Shown here piece by piece: positions 1-5,595 of a DNA stretch of 8,538 nt. Within the stretch, counting starts at the first letter, position 1, and every line of letters starts with the position of its first letter. The notes under the pieces are model-generated. The model was not told the DNA's origin. It ran no database searches and saw nothing but the letters and a program-made list of their open reading frames with translations. Position numbers and translations under genes: made by a program. Source of the DNA: JACPDD01 sp040900105 (GTDB lineage: Bacteria > Patescibacteriota > Microgenomatia > Levybacterales > UBA12049); assembly GCA_040900105.1 (NCBI GenBank), contig JBBDZP010000004.1:1-8538 (forward strand), given 5' to 3'.

Positions 1-684
1 CCGGTTCTTATAAAAAAAGAGACAATGCAAGGCCTAGGTTATATGGAAAACGGCGGAGAGGAAGACATGTTTAGACTTGCTGAAGATGGGATGATTCTTG
101 TTGGGACTGCAGAGCAGAGCATAGTTCCAATGCATAAGGATGAAGTTTTTCAAAAGAAAGATTTGCCCAAAAGATACGTTGGTTTTTCTTCATCTTTCAG
201 GCGTGAAGCGGGAAGTTATGGGAAAGACACAAGGGGAATTCTTAGAGTCCACCAGTTTGATAAGGTAGAAATGGTATCATTTGTTCCGGCCGAGGAAGGA
301 GATAGGGAGCATGAATATCTCTTGTCGCTTGAAGAAAAACTCTGGAAAGCTCTGAGAATTCCATACCAAGTTGTAAAAATGGTGACGGGAGATCTAGGAT
401 TCCCTGTTGCCAGAAAGTATGATCTTGAAGCATGGATTCCCTCACAAAGCAAATACAGAGAGGTAACTTCAACTTCAACAACAACTGATTTTCAGGCCAG
501 ACGGCTTAATATAAAATACCAGGATGGGGAAGATAAAAAATTTGTTCATATCCTAAACGGAACTGCGTTTGCAATCGGCAGGACTATTGTTGCGATTTTG
601 GAAAATTATCAGCAAGAAGACGGCAGTGTTTTGGTGCCGGAGGTTTTGCAAAAATATTTAGGAAAAAGTGTAATAAAAAAGTAA
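1..684 (+). CDS. serS: Seryl-tRNA synthetase, C-terminal part (5' end outside window)
   Basis: Cytosolic class II aminoacyl-tRNA synthetase that activates serine with ATP and charges tRNA-Ser. The reading frame is open from base 1, so the first ATG at 25 is internal and the N-terminal tRNA-binding coiled coil lies to the left; 227 residues are visible. The catalytic core shows the serine-binding TAE (106-114), class II motif 2 FRRE (196-207) followed by a family-typical GSYGKDTRGILRVHQF segment, the TGDLGF and DFQARR segments, and motif 3 around 556-585 ending in IGRT followed by ILENYQ. The usual SSCSN segment reads TSTSTTT, which I associate with candidate-phyla enzymes (from memory, not checked). 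It ends in TAA. No convincing intrinsic terminator follows; only a weak 6-bp hairpin (697-702/711-716) without a T-tract is present. Identity is secure. Confidence 0.97.
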   Translation, partial: PVLIKKETMQGLGYMENGGEEDMFRLAEDGMILVGTAEQSIVPMHKDEVFQKKDLPKRYVGFSSSFRREAGSYGKDTRGILRVHQFDKVEMVSFVPAEEGDREHEYLLSLEEKLWKALRIPYQVVKMVTGDLGFPVARKYDLEAWIPSQSKYREVTSTSTTTDFQARRLNIKYQDGEDKKFVHILNGTAFAIGRTIVAILENYQQEDGSVLVPEVLQKYLGKSVIKK

Positions 685-751
685 AATTAGCCTCCGTGAT
701 TTTTACCGTCAAATCAATCCAAACTTACATCTTTGAGGCAAATAAAAAGCC

Positions 752-780
752 TTGACAAAAAATATAAAATAATCCACGAT
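752..780 (+). promoter_or_regulatory. Putative promoter of the micro-ORF unit
   Basis: A perfect TTGACA -35 lies at 752-757. At the optimal 17-nt spacing the hexamer is CACGAT (775-780), which keeps only the A2, A5 and T6 of TATAAT, so the -10 is weak or misplaced; the A/T-rich TATAAAAT stretch at 763-770 is too close to this -35. The expected start is near 787, giving a leader of about 60 nt before the ATG at 847. The -35 is convincing and the -10 is not. Confidence 0.4.
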
Positions 781-829
781 GATTCTTAGCATCCTGCCCT
801 CACTTTCTTAGGAAATAGGATAGGAGAAA

Positions 830-841
830 AAGGAGGTGATC
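830..841 (+). promoter_or_regulatory. Exceptionally strong Shine-Dalgarno
   Basis: AAGGAGGTGATC matches 12 consecutive bases of the complement of a typical bacterial 16S rRNA 3' end. The GGAGG core ends 10 nt before the ATG at 847. Every other start in the window has a weaker Shine-Dalgarno or none, so this site stands out and strongly supports translation of the short ORF that follows. Confidence 0.75.
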
Positions 842-846
842 TGTCC

Positions 847-876
847 ATGGCAAAGAAAAAAAAGAAGAAGAAGTAG
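847..876 (+). CDS. Nine-codon poly-lysine micro-ORF (MAKKKKKKK)
   Basis: ATG-GCA followed by seven lysine codons (AAG, AAA, AAA, then four AAG) and TAG. Evidence that it is translated: the near-perfect Shine-Dalgarno at 830-841, a TTGACA box upstream and an intrinsic terminator downstream (933-969), which together make a self-contained small transcription unit between serS and secA. Function is unknown. It could be a leader peptide on which ribosomes pause (poly-lysine on A-rich mRNA slows ribosomes), a tiny basic ribosome- or RNA-binding peptide, or the coding part of a small regulatory RNA. The run contains A-AAA-AAG (858-864) in the phase used for -1 frameshifting in dnaX. I do not recognise a named family, and chance is possible because the peptide is so short. 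Confidence 0.5.
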   Translation: MAKKKKKKK

Positions 877-878
877 TT

Positions 879-930
879 TTGGTAACTCCGCTTAAAGCGG
901 ACTAAGTGTTACCAATTGATCAGTTGGTAA
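879..930 (+). promoter_or_regulatory. Competing RNA hairpins between micro-ORF and terminator
   Basis: TTGGTAA occurs at 879-885 and again at 924-930, with its exact complement TTACCAA at 909-915 between them. The middle segment can therefore pair upstream (8 bp, 879-886 with 908-915, enclosing a 6-bp TCCGCT/AGCGGA stem at 887-892/896-901) or downstream (7 bp, 909-915 with 924-930, 8-nt loop), but not both. The first element starts 2 nt after the micro-ORF stop, so a terminating ribosome would cover the upstream arm. Neither fold overlaps the terminator stem, so any effect on termination would have to be indirect. Confidence 0.5.
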
Positions 931-932
931 AG

Positions 933-969
933 CCCCCCATCAAATATAAATGCGGTGGGGGGTTTTCTT
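933..969 (+). terminator. Intrinsic terminator upstream of secA
   Basis: CCCCCCATC (933-941) pairs with GGTGGGGGG (954-962): a 9-bp G/C-rich stem with one T-G pair in the plus-strand RNA and a 12-nt loop, followed directly by TTTTCTT (963-969). It ends the micro-ORF transcript and separates it from the secA promoter about 25 bases downstream. Confidence 0.85.
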
Positions 970-991
970 GTTATCGCTCTTGCCTCAAATG

Positions 992-1000
992 TGCTAAAAT
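992..1000 (+). promoter_or_regulatory. Extended -10 promoter of secA
   Basis: TG-C-TAAAAT is an extended -10 with no good -35. Transcription is expected to start near 1007, only about 4 nt before the secA ATG, so the mRNA would be nearly leaderless. There is no Shine-Dalgarno in these few bases. Confidence 0.55.
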
Positions 1001-1010
1001 TGATAGACCT

Positions 1011-3716
1011 ATGTTTAATGTATTTGGTAAGCTTTTTGACTCCAATGACAAAGAAATTCAAAAGCTAGCTCCTATAATTTCAGAAATAAATTTCCTTGAG
1101 GAAAAAGTAAAAAAACTAAAAGACAGCGATTTCCCCAAGAGAACAAAAGAACTCAAGGAAAGGATTGCAAAGGGGGAGTCTTTAGACGCACTTCTCCCCG
1201 AGGCATTTGCCTTAGTCAGAGAGGCATCGGTTAGAACAACAGGACTAAGACATTTTGATGTCCAACTTATGGCGGGAGCGGTTCTTGCGCATGGAAGAAT
1301 TGCAGAGCAGAAAACAGGAGAAGGAAAAACTCTATCCGCAGTCCCTGCCCTTTATCTTAATAGCTTAAAAGGACACAATGTCCATCTAGTCACTGTAAAC
1401 GATTATCTGGCAAGGCGCGATGCAGGTTGGATGGGGCCAATATTCCACTTTTTGGGACTGTCTGTTGCTTCAATTATCAGTGAGCAGTCTTTTATCTATG
1501 ACCCTTCACACGAGGATAAATCTGCAAATGATTTTAGGTTGACTCATTTGAGACCCATAACCAGGAAGGAAGCATACAGCGCAGATGTGACTTATGGTAT
1601 AAATTCGGAATTTGGATTTGATTATCTTAGAGATAATATGGTGCAAGACATTGCAGAAGTCTCTCAAGGAAAACATTTTTATGCGATTGTTGATGAGGTA
1701 GACTCGGTTCTTATTGATGAAGCAAGAACTCCCCATATAATTTCTGCTCCGGATGAAGCACCCGCTCAAAAGTACTATGACTTGGCAAAAATAGTTGAGA
1801 AGCTAAATCCCGAGACAGACTACAAGATTGATGAGAAGCTGAGAACCGCTCATCTGACAGATCATGGAATAGAGAAGATTGAAAAGTTATATGGCATTAG
1901 CAATATTTATGAAAAAGACTTTGACACCGTATACCATCTGGAAGCTGCACTTAAGGCAAGAACTCTGTTTCACAAAGAAAAAGAGTACATAGTAAAAGAT
2001 AACCAGGTTATTTTGGTTGATGAATTTACAGGTAGGTTGCTTGAAGGGAGAAGGTTATCTGAGGGATTGCATCAGGCTCTTGAGGCAAAGGAAAGTGTTT
2101 CAATCCAGCGGGAATCAAAAATACTTGCAACGGTATCTTTGCAAAACTATTTTAGAATGTATGAGAAGCTTGCCGGAATGACAGGAACAGCACTAACAGA
2201 GGCAGAAGAATTAAATAAAATTTACAAGCTTGACGTTGTTGTTATTCCCACAAATAAAGAGATGGTAAGAAAAGACCGCTCGGACGCAATCTACAAGACC
2301 GCTAAAGCAAAATTCAGCGCAGTTGCCAGGGAAATCGAAGAAGCATATAAAAAAGGCCAGCCGGTTTTAATTGGTACAACTTCCATTGATAAGAATGAGA
2401 TAGTTTCCGAACTTTTGAAAAGGCACGGGATAAAGCATGAAGTTTTGAATGCAAAAAATCACGTGCGGGAAGCGGAGATTATTGCAAAAGCAGGAGAGAA
2501 AGGAGCAGTAACGGTTGCTACAAACATGGCCGGCCGTGGAGTAGACATTATTTTGGGGGGAGAAAGCCCTAAGAATGAAGACGGAACAGACAGGAGAGGA
2601 ACCCGGGAGTGGCAGGAGTGGGAGAAAAAGCACAATGAAGTATTGTCTCTTGGAGGTCTATATGTCATTGGAACAGAAAGACATGAGTCACGAAGAATTG
2701 ACAATCAACTGAGGGGTCGTTCAGGACGCCAAGGAGACCCTGGTGCTTCTCGTTTCTTTGTTGGACTGGATGATGACATCATGCGCCTCTTTGGAGGGGA
2801 TACGATTGCAGGCATCATGACAAGATTTAATATGCCGGAGGATGTTCCCTTAACCCATCCCATAATTTCCCGTGCAATAGAGCAGGCTCAGGGAAAAGTT
2901 GAAGGGTTTAACTTTGACATAAGAAAACATCTGGTTGATTATGACGATGTTTTAAATAGACAAAGAGAGATCATTTACAAAAAAAGGAGGCAGGCGCTGG
3001 AGCAAGACGGAGACAGCAGTCTAAAAGAAGAAATTTTAGAAAAAATTGAAGGAAGCATTGTGTCTTTGGTAAATATGCATGCGGCTGATATATCCGCCGA
3101 GCAGTCATTGGACCAGCGTATTGTTGACGACTTTTCTACCATAATTCCATTTGACGATAATTCTAAAGGTCAGCTGGTAAGCCAGCTTCGTCAGCTGGCA
3201 GATGTAGTTGGTAAATCCGAATTTCTTGCGGGCTTGGCCAGGGATTTGTATGAGAAAAGAGAAAAAGATTTGGGAGAAAAGTTGGCAAGGCAGATAGAAA
3301 GGTTTGTAACGCTTTCTGTTATAGATGCGCTTTGGGTAGATCACTTAGACGCCATAGAAAATTTAAGGCAAGGGATAGGGCTTAGAGGGTACGGGCAAAA
3401 AGATCCTCTTGTAGAGTATAAGAATGAAGCGTTTAGGATGTTTGAGCAACTTATGGCGGGCGTTGATGATGAAATAGTCCATAGGGTCTATAGAATTCAG
3501 GTGCAGCAGGCTCCTCATACACACACGCATGTGACAGAGCAAGCGGCAGGGGATACTTCCATTTCTCCATCGCTTCAAACCCGTGAAGTAAGTGTTGATA
3601 GTTCAAAAAAGTTGAGTGGAGCGAAATCCGCCTCTGGCGGAAAAAAACTGGGAAGAAATGATCCGTGTTGGTGCGGTTCGGGAAAGAAATACAAAAAATG
3701 CCACTGGCCTAATTAG
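1011..3716 (+). CDS. secA: Preprotein translocase ATPase SecA
   Basis: Motor of Sec export; it drives unfolded preproteins through SecYEG by ATP hydrolysis. The frame is open to GTG 906, but those 35 extra codons read through the terminator; the ATG at 1011 gives MFNVFGKLFD, a normal SecA start, and 901 residues. Walker A GEGKT is at 103-107, Walker B DEVD at 228-231, then the preprotein-binding region, AGMTGTALTE (388-397), the second helicase domain with NMAGRG (505-510) and QLRGRSGRQGDPG (566-578), a scaffold/wing region, and a C-terminal zinc motif with C886, C888, C897 and H898 after a flexible linker (about 833-880, containing HTHTH). Around 158-187 there is an insertion relative to E. 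coli SecA. The zinc tail binds SecB or ribosomes in other bacteria; whether SecB exists here cannot be told. It overlaps the convergent MGMT gene by 8 nt. Confidence 0.98.
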   Translation: MFNVFGKLFDSNDKEIQKLAPIISEINFLEEKVKKLKDSDFPKRTKELKERIAKGESLDALLPEAFALVREASVRTTGLRHFDVQLMAGAVLAHGRIAEQKTGEGKTLSAVPALYLNSLKGHNVHLVTVNDYLARRDAGWMGPIFHFLGLSVASIISEQSFIYDPSHEDKSANDFRLTHLRPITRKEAYSADVTYGINSEFGFDYLRDNMVQDIAEVSQGKHFYAIVDEVDSVLIDEARTPHIISAPDEAPAQKYYDLAKIVEKLNPETDYKIDEKLRTAHLTDHGIEKIEKLYGISNIYEKDFDTVYHLEAALKARTLFHKEKEYIVKDNQVILVDEFTGRLLEGRRLSEGLHQALEAKESVSIQRESKILATVSLQNYFRMYEKLAGMTGTALTEAEELNKIYKLDVVVIPTNKEMVRKDRSDAIYKTAKAKFSAVAREIEEAYKKGQPVLIGTTSIDKNEIVSELLKRHGIKHEVLNAKNHVREAEIIAKAGEKGAVTVATNMAGRGVDIILGGESPKNEDGTDRRGTREWQEWEKKHNEVLSLGGLYVIGTERHESRRIDNQLRGRSGRQGDPGASRFFVGLDDDIMRLFGGDTIAGIMTRFNMPEDVPLTHPIISRAIEQAQGKVEGFNFDIRKHLVDYDDVLNRQREIIYKKRRQALEQDGDSSLKEEILEKIEGSIVSLVNMHAADISAEQSLDQRIVDDFSTIIPFDDNSKGQLVSQLRQLADVVGKSEFLAGLARDLYEKREKDLGEKLARQIERFVTLSVIDALWVDHLDAIENLRQGIGLRGYGQKDPLVEYKNEAFRMFEQLMAGVDDEIVHRVYRIQVQQAPHTHTHVTEQAAGDTSISPSLQTREVSVDSSKKLSGAKSASGGKKLGRNDPCWCGSGKKYKKCHWPN

Positions 3717-4011
3717 CGAATTGGTGCTGGTATTTGGATAGATCAACCGTATCGTTTAAAAATGCAACTCTTTCGTTTTCTAATTTTCTCCTTTGTGCTT
3801 TTTCTCCACCGAAAGCATAGCCTTTTGCAAGCTCTCCTTTGATATTGACTACCCGATGGCATGGAACAGTTTCGGGATTTTTATTTGCGTGAAGCGCGAA
3901 TCCGACAACTCTTGGGCTTAAGCCTGTTATATCTGAAATCTGTTTATAAGTGGCAACTTTTCCTTTGGGGATAATACTTACAAGTTTATAAACTTTGTCA
4001 AAACTATTCAC
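3709..4011 (-). CDS. MGMT-family alkyltransferase, short single-domain form
   Basis: DNA-binding/active-site domain of O6-alkylguanine-DNA alkyltransferases, which remove alkyl groups from guanine by suicidal transfer to a cysteine. The 100 residues show IPKGKVATYKQIS (14-26), the helix-turn-helix with the presumed Arg finger R34 in RVVGFAL, and PCHRVV with C51 intact. The cysteine distinguishes it from the alkyltransferase-like proteins that carry Trp there, so it may be catalytic. The N-terminal domain of Ada/Ogt proteins is absent. The GTG start at 4011 lies inside the last codons of the MazG-like gene (GTGAATAG, 8-nt overlap), with a purine-rich AAGGAAGAG about 10-15 nt upstream, suggesting coupled translation. 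The TAG stop lies inside the 3' end of convergent secA. Third gene of the uppP operon; damaged-base repair fits its nucleotide-sanitising neighbour. Confidence 0.9.
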   Translation of the reverse strand: MNSFDKVYKLVSIIPKGKVATYKQISDITGLSPRVVGFALHANKNPETVPCHRVVNIKGELAKGYAFGGEKAQRRKLENERVAFLNDTVDLSKYQHQFAN

Positions 4012-4333
4012 CTTTTGAACTCTTCCTTTTTTCTATTTTTTTAATCTTGTCCTCTACTGCTCTTTCTATATCCACCTTTGCGGCAGATGCCAGCTGGAGA
4101 GTTGTTAGTATTACATCTGCAAATTCTTCGTAAACGTTCCTCCTGTCAAATTTTTCAAGCTTTGCTTTTCTTTGCACTCTTAAAATTGACAAGATGTCGT
4201 TACAAAGCTCTCCGACCTCTTCATTAAGTTTTACCGTCATTGTTAGTATCTCTTTTTCTTGCGGGGTGTATAGATGATAGCGCGTGGATTTATCACTTAG
4301 CTTTACTTTTTCTTGAAGGTTTTTAAGATTCAT
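4004..4333 (-). CDS. MazG-like nucleotide pyrophosphohydrolase
   Basis: Small all-alpha NTP pyrophosphohydrolase of the MazG superfamily, which converts (d)NTPs, often non-canonical ones, to monophosphates plus pyrophosphate using Mg2+. Among the 109 residues are the two acidic motifs expected for metal binding: E39-x-x-E42 in LNEEVGEL and E70-x-x-D73 in EEFADVILTTLQ, on predicted helices 27 residues apart. A charged C-terminal helix (88-109, IERAVEDKIKKIEKRK) could form a coiled coil or dimer contact. The ATG is separated by one base from the stop of uppP (TAA-T-ATG) with no Shine-Dalgarno, so it is probably translated by reinitiation after uppP. Its 3' end overlaps the MGMT-type gene. The exact substrate cannot be read from the sequence; a dCTPase- or house-cleaning-type enzyme is the usual guess. 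Confidence 0.85.
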   Translation of the reverse strand: MNLKNLQEKVKLSDKSTRYHLYTPQEKEILTMTVKLNEEVGELCNDILSILRVQRKAKLEKFDRRNVYEEFADVILTTLQLASAAKVDIERAVEDKIKKIEKRKSSKGE

Positions 4334-4334
4334 A

Positions 4335-5111
4335 TTAATATATAATTATAAACCAAAATAGAACAGAAATAACAATCCTATAAATTCCAAAAGGAATAAA
4401 AGTATGATTTTGAATAAACTTAAGCAAAAACTTAATTGAGACAAGAGCAAAAACAAAGGAGCCAAGAAATCCGGCTATAAGCATAAGGTATTCATTTGAA
4501 GAATAGGAGCCAAAGTCGCTTTTTAAAATATCCAGACTTGTAGCGGCGAGCATTGTAGGAACAGCAAGAAGAAAAGAAAATTCTACGGCAGTTTTCCTCC
4601 TTACCCCTAAGAAAAGTCCGCCAATTATTGTGGCGGCAGAGCGGGAGACACCGGGGATAACGGATAGTGACTGTGCAGTTCCTATTAAGAAAGCTTTTCT
4701 AAGACTTATTTCCGAGAGATCTTTTACATGGTGTTCTTTTTCTTTATACATAATCTCAAGAGCAATGAGAATTATTCCCCCCAACAAAAGCGCAAGAAGT
4801 GTAACATTAGTATTTCCTAAAAGATAATTTTTTATAACTCCAAAAAACAGGAATCCGACAATTGCCGTAGGTATGAAAGCTGTCGCGATTTTTACAATAT
4901 TGGATTTCTTGAGAAGGAAAGATTTCCAGTAAAGGATTACAACCGCTAGAATTGCTCCCAGCTGAATTATTATTTCAAAATTTTTTATAAAGTTGCTTTG
5001 GGGAATTTTTAGAATTTCAGATGTTAAAATTAAGTGTCCGGTAGAGGAAATTGGCAGAAATTCTGAAACTCCTTCAACCGCCGAAAAAATAAGAACATCA
5101 ACAAAATCCAT
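4335..5111 (-). CDS. uppP: Undecaprenyl-diphosphate phosphatase (UppP/BacA family)
   Basis: Integral membrane enzyme that dephosphorylates undecaprenyl diphosphate on the outer face of the membrane so the lipid carrier can be reused for peptidoglycan and other surface polymers; overproduction gives bacitracin resistance in other bacteria. At 258 residues it is close to the usual 265-275. The first active-site motif EGVSEFLPISSTGH (13-26) supplies E13, E17 and H26, and the second, PGVSRSAAT (153-161), supplies R157, matching the residues known to be essential in E. coli UppP. Several hydrophobic segments follow the family pattern (for example 47-62, 77-93, 103-121, 207-230, 240-258). The ATG at 5111 lies exactly where the extended -10 at 5118-5126 predicts transcription to begin, so the gene looks leaderless. 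First gene of a three-gene minus-strand operon. Confidence 0.96.
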   Translation of the reverse strand: MDFVDVLIFSAVEGVSEFLPISSTGHLILTSEILKIPQSNFIKNFEIIIQLGAILAVVILYWKSFLLKKSNIVKIATAFIPTAIVGFLFFGVIKNYLLGNTNVTLLALLLGGIILIALEIMYKEKEHHVKDLSEISLRKAFLIGTAQSLSVIPGVSRSAATIIGGLFLGVRRKTAVEFSFLLAVPTMLAATSLDILKSDFGSYSSNEYLMLIAGFLGSFVFALVSIKFLLKFIQNHTFIPFGIYRIVISVLFWFIIIY

Positions 5112-5117
5112 TAATAA

Positions 5118-5126
5118 AGTATAACA
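5118..5126 (-). promoter_or_regulatory. Extended -10 promoter of the uppP operon
   Basis: On the minus strand TG-T-TATACT (5126 down to 5118) leaves exactly 6 nt before the A of the uppP ATG at 5111. This is the spacing of a -10 from a transcription start, so the start codon would be the first codon of the RNA. No -35 match is evident. Confidence 0.65.
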
Positions 5127-5133
5127 CAGAAGA

Positions 5134-5142
5134 TGTTATAAT
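5134..5142 (+). promoter_or_regulatory. Consensus extended -10 promoter of the 5149 gene
   Basis: TG-T-TATAAT is a perfect extended -10. The hexamer ends at 5142 and the predicted start is 5149, the A of the ATG, making the mRNA leaderless. The promoter is back to back with the uppP promoter; the two extended elements are only 7 bp apart and there is no recognisable -35. Confidence 0.7.
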
Positions 5143-5148
5143 AACTTT

Positions 5149-5550
5149 ATGGCTAAGGCGCAAAAACCGGAATTTGCAGCGGAAAAATGGGACAAGAAGA
5201 AAATATTCCTTGCAGTTTTAGTAATTTCTGCATTTGTAGTTTTGGGCTTGCAGCTTAAAACATATTTTCTGGATTCTAATTACTTAAAAAGTAACAACTC
5301 AAACTCCCCGAAGGATACCAAGGGTACAAGTATTTCTCCTACAATTTCAATTCCCTCTGCGAAGGCGCTTGGTGAAGAAGTCGTTCAAAATCTTAACAAC
5401 ATTCAGCAAGAAATAAATAGTATAAACGTACAGGACATTGCGACTTCATCCCCACAAGTAAAGAAAATTCTGGAGGACATAAAAGCATTGCCTAATTATC
5501 CTGCAAATCAAGCAAAAGATATGTGCATTAAGTTTTGCAGCGGCCTATGA
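5149..5550 (+). CDS. Hypothetical membrane-anchored protein with C-terminal CxxxC
   Basis: I do not recognise the family. The 133 residues comprise a basic cytoplasmic head (1-18, ending KKK), one hydrophobic segment (about 19-36, IFLAVLVISAFVVLG), and an outside tail. The tail has a Ser/Thr/Pro/Asn-rich low-complexity linker (43-70), a helical, possibly coiled-coil part (74-113, including EEVVQNLNNIQQEIN) and two cysteines near the end (C126 and C130 in MCIKFCSGL). The two cysteines could form a disulfide or bind a metal. The KKK-hydrophobic start fits an N-in signal anchor, and no lipobox is seen. The ATG coincides with the predicted transcription start. It lies 45 nt upstream of the Nramp-type gene in the same direction and is probably co-transcribed with it. 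It ends with TGA, showing that UGA is a stop here. Confidence 0.8.
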   Translation: MAKAQKPEFAAEKWDKKKIFLAVLVISAFVVLGLQLKTYFLDSNYLKSNNSNSPKDTKGTSISPTISIPSAKALGEEVVQNLNNIQQEINSINVQDIATSSPQVKKILEDIKALPNYPANQAKDMCIKFCSGL

Positions 5551-5577
5551 TCCATTCAAATGCTCGCTTAAGGTCAT

Positions 5578-5583
5578 GGTGAG
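5578..5583 (+). promoter_or_regulatory. Probable ribosome binding site of the Nramp-type gene
   Basis: GGTGAG, a partial match to the GGTGAT end of the 16S complement, lies 12 nt before the ATG at 5596. An in-frame TAA at 5569-5571 rules out a longer N-terminus, so this is the only reasonable start. The site is modest. Confidence 0.4.
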
Positions 5584-5595
5584 TTTATCAAGCCA

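Noticed and set aside
685..751. Possible serS terminator hairpins (697-702 with 711-716)
   Set aside because: Only a short AT-rich stem without a T-tract.
830..841. Fragment of a reverse-strand 16S rRNA 3' end
   Set aside because: The match stops after 12 bases and is positioned as a Shine-Dalgarno before an ATG.
917..962. tRNA-like D-arm (TCAGTTGGTAAAGC) near the terminator
   Set aside because: No acceptor, anticodon or T-arm can be built around it; the downstream part is the terminator.
906..1010. N-terminal extension of SecA from GTG 906, containing several cysteines
   Set aside because: It reads through a clear terminator hairpin and the secA -10; the ATG at 1011 gives a standard SecA N-terminus.
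4630..4827. Plus-strand ORF opposite uppP
   Set aside because: Antisense shadow of a well-supported membrane protein gene, with no start signal.
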